In this document: piece by piece, positions 34,601 to 47,621 of the stretch
Layout of the letters: each line of letters begins with the position of its first letter
How positions within the stretch are numbered: the first letter of the stretch is position 1
From: Macrotis lagotis
Lineage: Eukaryota; Chordata; Mammalia; Peramelemorphia; Peramelidae
Direction of reading: 5' to 3'
DNA: 64,000 nucleotides
NCBI RefSeq assembly: GCF_037893015.1
Contig: NC_133661.1
Location: forward strand, 228,999,157 to 229,063,156
Notes under the pieces: generated by a model
What the model was told of the DNA's origin: nothing
The model's database searches: none
Seen by the model: the letters and a program-made list of their open reading frames with translations, nothing else
Made by a program: the position numbers and the translations under genes

Positions 34601-37600
34601 AATGATAGTGCTAGACAAGTTCAGGGAAGGGACTGGGTCTAGATGTAGAGATCTGAATAATCTTCATAGAAATGATAATCAAACTCATAGTCACCTATAG
34701 TTATGGAGTATGATTATTGATGATAAGTCAGCAAAGGAGACCAAAAAGAAATGGTCAGTAGGGCAAGAAGAGAGCTGAGACAGTTCTATCCTGAAAATCT
34801 AGAGAGGAGGTAATATGGAGGAAGAGATGGTGGTCAACTATGTTAAATACAGCAGATAGATTGAGAAGTATAAGAACTAAGAAAAGAGTTTTTCTAAGAG
34901 TTCACTGGTGGAATACTATTCTTCTGTAAGAAATCATGAGTGGTTAGATTTCAGAAAAAAATGAAAAGACTTAAATGAACTGAGGCTGAGTGAAGTGAGT
35001 GGAACCAGAACGCTGTACAGAGCAACCACAATAATGATCAACTATGATAGACCTAGCTCTTCTCAACAGTTCAATGATCAAGAACTATCCTGAAAGATCT
35101 GTGATGGAAAATGCTGACAACATCCAGAGAAAAAACTATGGAGTTTGAAATGCAGAGCAAAGAAGTACTATGTACACTTGTTAAAACTTGTTTTTTTTTT
35201 ATCCTTTTTCCCTTTTGTTCTGATTCTTATTTCACAATTTGACTAATATGAAAGTATGTTTAACATAATTGTATATAAATAACCTGTATCAGATTACTTG
35301 TTGTCTTCAGGGGGAGGGGATGAAGAGAAGGAGAAAAATTTGGACCTCAAAATCTTACAAAAAATGAATTCTGAAAACTATCTTTACACGGAATTGGAAA
35401 AAAATGAAAAAAATGAAAAAAAACACTTGTAATTTTTTTGTTTTTTTTTTTTTTTTTGCAAGGCAATGGGGTTAAGTGGCTTGCCTAAGGCCACACAGCT
35501 AGGTAATTATTAAGTGTCTGAGGTCACATTTGAACTCAGGTACTCCTGACTCCAGGGCCGGTGCTCTCTCTACTGCGCCACCTAGCTGCCCCACTTGTAA
35601 TTTTTTAAAAAAAGAATTCACTGTTAACACTGAAAAAAAAGCAGTTTCAAGGCAAATGCCAAATAGAAAAGGACTGAGAAGTAAATGAGAGGAGAGGATG
35701 TATATCTGTATTGCTTGTTCTAGAAATCTGACAGATAAAGGAAGGAGAAACATAGCATAATAACTGGTATGATTTAGTAAAAGTTTTTACAGATTAGAGA
35801 TACTCAGGCATGTGTGGAAGAAGCAGATGGGGAGAGGTTGAAGTTTAGGGGAAGGGTATGCCTCAGATTGCAAACCCCCAGCAAAAGCAAGAGAGAATCA
35901 GGAGCATAAAGAGGTTTTGGCAAGGAGAAGGGGCCTCTCACTGTCAAGAGACTGGGATAAAGCAGGTGAGAGTGGGACTAATATCAAGGAGTTCTACTAT
36001 GAAGAAAAGGAGGGAAGGAGGACTCATATCCAAAAGCCTCGGGGGGGGGGGTCTTCAGCAGAGAAGGAGAAGATATGAGAGGCTAGATGAGGAGACAGAC
36101 AGGAAATCAACAAGGCAGAATTAAAAGTTGCTTTATAGCAATAAGGGCCCTATTGAACTATGGTGCACCTGATAAGATTGGTTTTATATCATTCAGCAGC
36201 ATGGTAAGTAATTATGGACCTGAAAATGGACCTTTGATGTCACTGATACAGAGAATTTCTCAAGAAGAAACTCCTACAAAGCAGCTGCTTATGAAGCTTT
36301 AGAGAACTGACACTGACACATTCAGTGACTTATTCAGGGTCACATACCCAGTCTATGACTGAGATGGGGCTGGAAACCACTCAGGTCTCTACCCACTGTG
36401 AGAGGCTTCTTCTGAGTATTCAATGGGGAAGGAATGAAACATTACATAAAGGTATGCAGAAGACAACTTTTTAAACTGGGTTGGCCTAATGTGCTTTATA
36501 TATCTTATCTCCTTTGTTATAACAATACTCGTTTTATAGATGAAGAAAAAGAGTCTCAGAGAATTTGAGTTAATTGCCCCAATTCACACTTAAGTGGAAA
36601 AGGCAAGACTTGAATCCCTATCTTCTGATAGTGTTGTTGCTACTATACTAGGTGGCGCAGTGGACAGAGCACTGGTTTGGGAGTCAGAAGGATGGGAGTT
36701 CAAATTCAGTCTCAGATACTTGACACCAGCTGTATGACTTAACTCTGATTGCCTGGCATCCAGGGCCATCTCCAATCACCCTGATTCATACATATCTGGC
36801 CACTATATCTAAATGACTCCGGAGGAGAAAGTGAGACTAGTGACTTAGCACAGCACCCCCCTCACACAAATCCAATTCATGTGCTTGTCATGGCATCACT
36901 TTCCTGTTGTCCTGGTTGTTTTCTTTTAAGAATGAAAGATAAACATCATCATACTACACTGGGCTGCATGTTGCTGATGGAACCCTTTCACCAAAATATA
37001 AGATACAACCTGCTTGAGAAGGGACAAGAAAGCCTTTATCCTTTTAACATAATAAATACTTGCCTCATACTACATAAGATATCATTTTAGAACACTTTTC
37101 TGTTCCTAGCTTGCCACTGATTAGATGCAGAATGGAATGGTGAGTAAAGAATTAGTCTTGGAGTCCTTAAGACCAGTATCCAGGTCTTGCCTCTGACAGT
37201 AACTTGCTGTTTCCTAGGAAATTCACTTAAATGTCTCAGTTTCCCAGGCAACACCCACGGACTGTGAACTGTAAAACAGTTGCTTGTTGGTTTTGGCAGG
37301 AGCTTTCTCACAAGGAGTTCCCTATACCAATGAACTCAAAGCTTCAGCTCAAAAAAAGTTCAGTCAGTAAGAATCGATCTTATTAACTTTGGGGGACCAT
37401 ATCATTTTAAAAGGGGAAGACAACACATAAAAGGAAGTTGAAGGGGGATGGAAATGGAAGATTCCAGCCCAGAAACGTTGAGAGTAGGGAGTTAGGAATG
37501 GCATCTGGAGAGGAGAGAAGACATGACTGGCACTAAAGACAGAAAGTTTGTTGGCTATCATTTTTATTTTTTCCTCTTATTCATAGGCTTCTTCCAGAAC

Positions 37601-40600
37601 CTCCTTTTAAGGGAAGTTTGCAGGTCAATACAATACTTTAGTCAGGGTTTGACAGTGATTATCCCACTCTACTTAAAAATAATTATCTTTACTAGGTAAG
37701 ACTTGACTCAGTAAATCAGAATCAAGTGTGAATTATGGCTTCCACAGGTGAATATGGATTCCTTGGAGTTAGAAGCAGAGTAAGAAATTGGGTCATACAA
37801 AGCTAAGTCAAGAACCAACAACTTCACAGCAACGAGATAAAGGAGAAAGAGAAGGTAGGACCAAGTTGATCTAGCAGAGAAAAGAGAAATTAAGGAAGGT
37901 CATCAGCGCTACAGGTAAAAAAGACCCAGGCTCATGCCACCAGAAGTTCCATTTACTCAAGGATTGAGGGAAGTCTTGGAAAAAACATCTATTTCTTTCT
38001 CCAGTATACTAATAATAAACTGCTGCTTCATTACCCCAAAATTTCTCGTAACCTAAATTTTGCCTCAAATACAAAGAGGGAATGGGTTAACTAGCTGGAT
38101 ATAAATTTAGGCAGAGTCGAATTTCAGTCTAAATGTTAGCAATATATTTAATTGGAGACCCAAAGAGATTATTATGTAACTCATAACTGTGTATTTAAAA
38201 TGAACTTCCTAAAGTCACTTAGGAGAAAATCATGTGGACCTTTGAGGCCATCATATTGTCCTTAGGCTTAAAATGAGTTAAGTATTATTATAATGTTACA
38301 TTGCAAAATTAATACAGATAGAAGAAAAATTATTTTCTACAAAGTCATATTTAAACTAATTTTTCATAAAATTTAGTGGACATTATAGTAATTGTGCTTA
38401 ACAATAAAAGAAATTTAAACAATATATGTCCTTCAACAAAATAATAATGAAGCATTACTTTCACCTTAAGGAAAAACATAAAATAAAAACAAATTAACAA
38501 ACAGTTGAAAAGATTCTGGTATACAAAGTACAGATGAATACTAGATTTGATTTAAATGATTCCCCCAGTCAAGGCTGGCAAGTATTCAAGTTGACTGTTG
38601 AATGTTGTCATGACACTAGACTCATATGCTATTTCAAGCTATTTAGTTTCTGTTACTAACTTAATGATGGTTATATAGTTTAACTTTTTTGACAATACAT
38701 GAAGTCATTTTAAAGATGATGCCATTTGCCATCTTTGTAAATGTACATACCTGTTCAACATGGCCCTTTCGCATCTCCAGCACAGCCAGGTTGTTGTAAG
38801 CTTCTGCATGGTTGTTATTGTTGACCAGGGCCAACCTAAAGCACTGATAGGCCAAATTCAGATCTCCTATTCCCTACAAAATAAAGTATCTTATTTTTCT
38901 TCAGTAATAAGAGAACTTTCCTCCTACTATCATTTTCTTTTTCATTCTCCTAAGAGTCTTAGAAAAAGTAGTAACAGGGGTGGCTAGATGGCACAGTGGA
39001 GGGGCGGTTAGATGGCGCAGTGGATAGAGCACTGGCCTTGGAGTCAGGAGTACATGAGTTCAAATCTGGCCTCAGACACTTAATAATTACCTAGCTGTGT
39101 GGCCTTGGGCAAGCCATTTAACCCCACTGCCTTGCAAAAACTAAAAAAAAAAAACTTTTAATAACAATTACATTTTAGGAGTCCCACAGGAACTTTTAAA
39201 TTTGTAGTGGATAGAGAGCTGGAGGATCTGGGTTCAAATGTCACCCTACTATTTACTCTCTGTCCTTCAGGCTCTCCATTTCCTCAAATGTAAAGGTATT
39301 CAGGGATTTCTCACATCTCCTCTAACTCTAAGCCCTATGTTCTCAGATCCATCTTACTGCAAATGGATATGATCATTCCTTCTTCCATATTCCTATGTAC
39401 ACTGTTAATAACTCTTGCAATTTATCCCATTGTGCTTTGTGTGCATACCTGTCTATTGTACATACCTGTCTATTGACTGTACTAGATGTAAATTCCTAAA
39501 AAAGCAGGGGCTTTGTTTTTCTTATTTTTTGTACCCTCGTGAGTGTCTGGCAGAGTTCTTGTATATAGTAAGTTCTCATAAGAATATGCTAAATTGAGCT
39601 GTCATGACTGTTAGGAACCTCTAATTTTGCTGCCAGATACACAGATACTCAGGGTTTTATAACAGCTGGGGAGTATGTTCAGCTCAGAATTTTATGGTAA
39701 AATGGTCGTGTCTGAAAAACATACCACACCTATGTGTCCCAAGTTATACCAGACATCAGCTGCCTCCTCCTCATTTTCAGACAAAGAAAGGGCACGTTCA
39801 AATGAGGTCAGAGTCATATCATACTGCTGGGCATAGAAGCAACAGAGGCCCAGATTGTTAAAAAGCTGGCAATTATAAACACCCATCTGCAACAGTCGCC
39901 TGTGTGAAGAAACACAAATCTCAGAAGATGTCAGCTTGCTTTTAATCCAACATTAACTTTTAAAACTTAAAAATATATAAATGACTACATTATATGATTA
40001 TTTTTCCAAAGAATATAAGAATATAGTATTTAATTTAATTCACTATAGTAAATTAAAACACACATACACAAAACACACAAAATATTTATTCTTTAAAATT
40101 CCAATTGTTATTCTTGAGAAATGTGTCTAAAAGTCAAATCAGGGGGAAAAACTTCATTTTTCTAGAAATTTTTTCCTTATATTAGCAAAATAAAAATATT
40201 AAAAAATCAAATATTCTTCACAGTCAAATACAGCCAATGAATATTACAGTATTGGTATATGATGAGAAATTTCAGCCCCCTTTTATTGATTCTTTTGGAA
40301 CTATGTTCATATAATGGGTATGTATCCCCTGGTCCTGAGGCAACTTCCTTCCCTGCCCTTGCATAGGACAGATGAAACTTTAAGGGCAGAAGTACACACC
40401 CATCCACATGTACACCACCTCTTGGGCACAGGAAAAATTAAATAAGAGGATATGGAGAGGGATGATTGACCAGACCGCCATAGCTGGCCCTATGGGTACA
40501 GGTATGAGGCCAGGCTCAAACTGGAATGAGGGAGCTGGGCATGAATGCAAGAGCAAAACTGACCCAAGAGGCAGAGTGGCAGCACCACATGAGATGCTAC

Positions 40601-43600
40601 ACCAGTATCAGGACCTGTGATTCTGGTTAAGATTTTGAGGCCTCACTAACTGAACTATGAGTTTGCAGGAACTGTTGGCTAATCCTCCAAACCTTTAGCA
40701 CACTGCTTAGTACACAGTGGATGTTTAATAAATACTTATTGACTTGACTTGATTCTGGATAAGGATGCAAATATTACTGCAAAGGGCTCTTTAAATTGCT
40801 GCTCTCTCTCTAAATTGATTTTCAAGAAGCTTTCTTTGCTCCTTACTGTCTTAAGTAAATTTGTTCTTATTTAATTAGCCTGAATGCTTGTAAAAATAAT
40901 GAATGGTCCTTTGAAAAAGTCAAACCAGGGGTGGCTAGGTGGCACAGTGGATAAAGCACCGGCCCTGGAGTCAGGAGTACCTGGGTTCAAATCCAGTCTC
41001 AGACAATTAATTACCTAGTTGTGTGGCCTTGGGCAAGCCACTTAACCCCATTTGCCTTGCAAAAGCCTAAAAAAAAAACTCAAACCAGATTTTTATGTTC
41101 CTCAGAGAGATGCTGGATAGACACAAAAGCTATCAAGGGTATTATTAGAAAAAGGAACACAAGACTGAATCTAATCTCCTGAGTTAGAAGTTGGGATCCA
41201 TCTGACATATGGATCAGATTCAAAATGTGCCTCTAAATATTGACTTGTATTATCTTTTTTTCTTATTTGTTTTACATTGGATGTCTATGACTGGCTAGTT
41301 CAGATCATTAGATCATGGTAATGTTGTATTAAAAGTTTGGTCCCTATTATTTAGTTAGCTTTTCTGTGTTCTAGCACCAAAAACTAATGCCATCTGGCAA
41401 CTGCATGCCATGGATCTCAAGAGGAAATAGGTAAGAGGGTCTAAACAGAAAAGAAAAACCTTCACTGAAAAACATCCTACTAGAAAAATGTTTTGATCAA
41501 ATATAATACAAAACAAACCTGTAAAATCGTAGAGCTATTTCCGGTTGATCAGAATAAAAATGGTTGCTCCCAATGCACGCAATAGCTTCCACATGGGTAT
41601 TATCCTGCTTTAAAACTTCTTTGTAATATTCAGCAGCTGATGAAATATTATTCATTGCCTATTCTCCATCAAAACAAAAATCAACAACTTAATGAAACTT
41701 TTATTTTTACCTGATTTCACACATATGCATGCACGCAGAGTCATGGACTCCTAGGAAACTCTACTAATTTTGAACTATCAACAGTTTTGCAATTTATAAT
41801 TTTTGAGTATCCTGGAGCAACTTGCCAGTGGTCAAAGACAGTATGTAACAGGAAGAATTGACATAAATATTACTGTTCCCTTAAATTCAAAAAAGTTTAA
41901 CCAATGTAACATCTTATCTCCAAACACTGCTGACCACTCCTCCTAAATATCCTCTCCTCTTTGCATTTTCCTAACCCAGCTCTCTCCTGGTCTTTCCTCT
42001 GCCCATCTAGCCACTCCTGCTTACAATCCTCTGCTGATCTCCATCCTCGCCTTAATCTTCATGGGTAGAGCCACCATCTCTCTCACTGATCTCATCCATT
42101 TCCATGAGTTCAACTACCTCCTCTGTGTAGATGACTCCCAGAAAGCAGGAGGACAAGCAGAACTATAAGCAATCCAGGTAAGATGGTATGAGCAATTTAA
42201 AGGCAGAGTAAATCCTCCTAACATCCTTATGAAACCAGTTATTTTTCCTACTTCTGTTTAAAGTCAATACCAACTTTAAGCCTCACTTATAAGGTTCATC
42301 ATAAAACCCAGAAGGAGAAACTCCAATTTCTTAAAGCTAGATTTAAATGATTTCCTTCTTCTACAGCACTCTTTAGCTTTCTGAATTTAGCTCTGATCTC
42401 CTCCATCTATCAGTATATTTATATTAAGTATATTTATGCTTAGTAGGACAAAGTTGCAATGTCATACTGTCAACCTGAAAACTGGTTTAAAAAAATCTTC
42501 AACTTCTGGAAAATTAATTTTACCATTTCTGTAAGTCTGAGAATCTAAAATTTCAAATAACTCATTTTATTGTATAGTTAAAGTTAGCTAGATATGAAAT
42601 CTTTTGTGTGCAGATTTAATTTTCCCCCTCAAGTTTATAAACATTTGACTTAAAAAATTAATATCATCTAAGTGATTTTATTTAAGTCATTTAATAAATT
42701 ATAATTCCAATTCAAATTTGTTGAAAATACTATGTAAATGGAAAGCAAACTACAAAAGAAATTGAAGAATACTTCTGACATATCCCTTTTGATTTAAAAA
42801 AGACAAATACCAGTTTTACATGGAAGAATACTTGCTTCAAGAAAAACAGTAACCACAAAAGAAGGCATTTAAGTAAATAAATAATTCCCAACATAACTGG
42901 TAGACAAAAGAAACAATAAAAAATATAGAATACTGAGATTTCATTTTCAAATAGTCAACAACAAATAATGGAAAGATAAATTTTAAAAAAAGGAATACAG
43001 GACTATAATGAAGAAATGTTAACGCCTCCAGAGAAAAAACCATCTTGTGATGTAGGAAAAAATCCCCAAAGACAAAATAAGTGGCATCCTCCAAGTAGCA
43101 AACTTTACTAATTAACTCTGTTTGTTATTCCATAATGAGGAAAGGTCTACATTAGAAACCTCATTTTTGTGGTATAGAACTACAAGTTAGGAGAAATATC
43201 ACATTCAGTTTCTTTGTACTTGTCCTCATGCACACACCAAGTACATTCCAATTCCATCTTTGTGCTATGCTTCCTTCTCTTTATTTATTTATTGGAATCC
43301 TATCTATCCAATTGTTTATTCGATCCATCAATTAATCAATATAAGCTTAAGAACTTTCTTTGTGACATAGGACAGAATTATAGATTTAGAACTGAAAGGA
43401 CCTCTGACACTTAATAATTACTTAGCTATGAGATCTTGGGCAAGTCACTTAATCCCACAGCTTTACAAACCCTCCCCTCAAAAATAATCAACCATAAATA
43501 TAATCATTTTGGTATAAAATAGCATTTAACAACAATAATAATAGCTAGCATTTATTAGATGGAATACAAGAACAATGTGAAGAATCTGAAGAGGAAGTTT

Positions 43601-46600
43601 AAGATGGTGGCAATGCAAATGGAAAGGAAGCAAAGAGATGTAAAAGATATTATGGAAGGAGAACCAAGAGGAACTGGGTACTGGCTATGGAGGATGAGAA
43701 TGAGGGTTAGAGTCAAAGATGGCTACAACATTTTAATTGGAAGAGTTGGTGACAAAAACAGAAATACCACAGCTGTAAAAACTGTCCAAAACTGTGCTCT
43801 GTAGTGATAAAAGAGAATCCAGGGCTGTCATCTGCACACCATAGAGAGAGGTTTTTCTTCCATCTCTTGTCTCAGTGGTTGCTCTCCATGCCTAGAATTC
43901 ACTCCTTCCTCCACTATGCCTCATTGAATCTTTTATTTTCTTCAAAACTTAACCCAAGCATGGCTTTCTATCAGAAATCTTTACTGGTTGCCACAACTGT
44001 TTTGCCATCCTTCCCTATGCTACCTTGGACCTAGTTCATATGTACTTACATATACATACACACACACACATGCTGTCTCTTCTGATAGAATTCAAACTCT
44101 TTGGGAATAGGGCCATTTCATTTCATTTCTGCCTTTGAATCTCTAGTATAGTAAATATCACTTAATAGACACAAAAATAAATGCCTGTTGATTGTTGGAG
44201 CAGAGCTTTAGCAAAGAGGTAAGAATTAACTTAACCAAATAAGCACATACACACATTTCCCATCTTAGGAGGGGGCAGTTCTAAATTCCAGGTCTCTTGA
44301 AATTATATGAGTGTTATTCTCCTCCCCTCTACCATCAAACCCTCCCCTAATTTTCATACCCTCCCCCACCACCAGGAAACTTTAGAAGCCATGAGGACAA
44401 TATTTTACATAAACAACCATTATTATAAAAGAACTGTTTCAAGAAATCTGTACCTCATATATCCTAGCAATTCCACAGAGAAGGGCCACTTCTCCTGGAA
44501 ATTTATCTAAGCCTTGTTTGAAAAGATTTAAAGCTGTGACAGGCTGATCCAAGGAGATATAAACCTAAAAAACAAAAGATATATTCTAATAAATCACAAA
44601 ACATTTATTCTCCTGCGTGTTGTTGCTAAAAAAAAAAGTCGAATTCTAGAATATGAGTGAAAAATTCTCAGAAATGCATTAGTGATACCTTTAATTAGAA
44701 TCTGCAGTTTTAAGCCCTATATTTTCCACATCATAAAATCTGAATACCAAATCTCTTTAATTCTTCCATACTCTAAATTAACAACACAAAAAGCAGATAA
44801 ATTAACTGTCACATACTTTTAATAGAACTTCTAAAAATGGAGAATATAATTTGTTATTTAGAATTTTAGAACTACAGTTTTCACTTTGTAATTTCAATGC
44901 TTAAAACATTATTTTTCAAACAACTGATTTCACTGCTAGGCATACTCCTTCTGCTGCTATACATCAAAGTCTTTTCATATCTTACAATGACCTTCAGAAA
45001 GTAATTGCAATTTAAAGCTGAAAGATTTTTTAAAGATCATCCTATTTTATATAAGGAAACTGAGGCCTCAAGAAAATCAGAGTATCACGAGAGCCGGAAT
45101 ATGAATCTAGGTCCTCACACTGAGAGAAAAGTGACTTGCTAAAAAAAAAAAAGAGTAAGGATGTGTCAGAAGAGGGATTTGAACCCAGGTCCCCCTGGCT
45201 CCAATATCTCACTATCCATGATGTGATGACTAGCTTTTCTGATACATAATTCACAAAGGAAACTTTATTTCATTTATTTCTTATATGGTACAATTTTCAA
45301 GAACTAATCATACATTCCTTTATATCATTTCCTTTTCAACTATAATATACTCTACATTAAAAAAAAACAAACAAAAAACTTTCCAAAGTTTAACAAAAAG
45401 AGATGATCGCCTTTATTTTATCCAATGTTTTTAATTCTCAGCAAAGTTAAGCATTAATTTTGCTTCAGTACTCAACACCCCAGAAGCCCCATCTCTTGTG
45501 GTTGTAGAAAGCAGTCGTAAGAAATGGGGAGCTTATGAGGTGACTAGGTGGCACAGTGGATAGAGCACTGGCCCTGGAGTCAGGAGTATCTGAGTTCAAA
45601 TCCGGCATCAGACAATAATTACCTAGCTGTGTGGCCTTGGGCAAGCCACTTAACCCCATTTGCCTTGCAAAAAAAAAACAAAACCCTAAAAAAATAAAGA
45701 AATGGGGAGCTTAGTAAATGGATCTCCCTAGATTTTTAGCAAAGAAGGAAGCCACTTGTAGGGGGCGGGGGTAGAACACAAGTGGCCAACATTCTCTCAT
45801 TCCCCTTAGATCACACCTTCAAACCTGTATGTACATTGGTTAATTATATTCATTTTTTGGAATTGAGTCTCTTTAAATACATATTCATTATCTTTTTTCC
45901 TTAGGGAAGATTAAAAAAAGGTCAGTTCTGAACTTGTGATGCCTTCCTTAAAAAGCTGGCAAATCTCTCCTTTGTAGAAGCCAGAATTCAAAGTTATTTT
46001 CAGATGACAGATTTCATTTGAATGAATTAGGGCTATTTACTCACCTTTGCCAAGTAGAGAAATGTATCCACCATCTCTTGCTGCTTCAGGGCTGACTTAA
46101 ACTGTTTTTCTGCTTCACGGTACATTCCTAGCCTAATAGCAAACACAAGAAGGTTACAAATTCTATTCAAACATAAAAAGTACTACCCCAAACATAAAAA
46201 ATACTACCCCAAAAGAATAGGGGGGGAAAAAGTAAACAATTACTATACATGAATTACTTTTATAGAATGTTATTAGTTTGCTACAGAAAGCATCCCAGGT
46301 TAAAGATACTCTTAGAGTAGCATCTACAGAAAACAAGGAGGGTTTGCATGTATTAGAGAAAAGCTGACTATTTGATAATCTATATTCACTGGCCATAGGT
46401 ACCAAAAGATTGCTAAATAAAGTCACTTAGCCAGGTCAGTACATGTGATCAACTGGATACATAAGGATTCACCTAAATCAGGGTCTTTTTTTTTAATCTT
46501 CATCACTAAACAAAGTCATAATTTCTTTAAAATTATCCTTTGCTGGGAGTAGCTAGGGGACACAGTGGATAGAGCACCAGCCCTGGAGTCAGGAGTACAA

Positions 46601-47575
46601 ATCCGGCCTCAGACACTTAATAATTACCTAGATGTATGGCTTTTTATTTTTGGATACCAACAAAATGCACTTCTTTGTTGGTCAACATTTCTTGCTGTTG
46701 TCTAATATTGTTGGATGTGTTTACTGCCTCAGTAGGTGTAAACAAGTTGTTATCCTGTTCTCAAAGACCTTGACAATAGGAAGGTGATGTCATTCCTTTC
46801 AAGTGAAATAGATTTAAGTGAGGGAGGGATGTAAGTGAGATCACCAGTCTCTGGTGCCTCTCTCTCCTCTGGAACCATCTGGGATCCAGTGGCAAGATTC
46901 ACATCAGACTAGAGATAGCCCTGGATGCAGAGGGAGACTTTTCCTAGCAGCCCAGTCTTAAACACTACAAAGTTTTTGTTAATTAAGCTGCCCCTTATGG
47001 CAGGGGCTTATTCTTTTAGCTATTGGTTCCTCATTATTTAAAAGGCAATCCAAGTACTTAAACATTATGCTTTCATTTTCTAAATTCATGCTTTCCAAAA
47101 AGGAAATAAGAACATTGAACTCTCATTATCCTGTCCTATCTTTTTTTCCTATGATTTTGGGAGAGATTATCTGATTATAAAACATAAAAGTCTTCAGCTG
47201 ATCTCAATCTTATTAATGAGACTAAAGGACTCAGAGAAGATGCAGAGGTAAAAGATCCGATTCCTGAGACAGGTCAAAAAGTTTCAAAAGAAGGGAACAT
47301 CGATTTAAAGCTATAAGAGAGTTTAGGGAATCACCTAGTCCAAACCTTTCATTTTGCAGCTGAGGAAAGTGAGGTCCAGAGAGGCTGTGACCTTCCCAAG
47401 GTCAGAGACATGAAGTAGAAAAACCAAGATTTAATAAAACTTAGACCCTCTATTTTAATATCTAGCAATCTTTAAAACTGAACTATGCTTCATATTTACT
47501 CAAAGCTTCCTCACATTTCACAGGGATCCATAAAGGGTTATTAGAAAGATCTAAGTTTCTACAAAGGTATACAAA

Positions 47576-47621
<46 letters not shown>

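Noticed and set aside
40929..41079. tRNA-like A/B-box signals in this and other SINE heads
   Set aside because: The gttcaaatcc B-box belongs to tRNA-derived SINEs; no cloverleaf or anticodon arm can be folded, so no tRNA gene is called.
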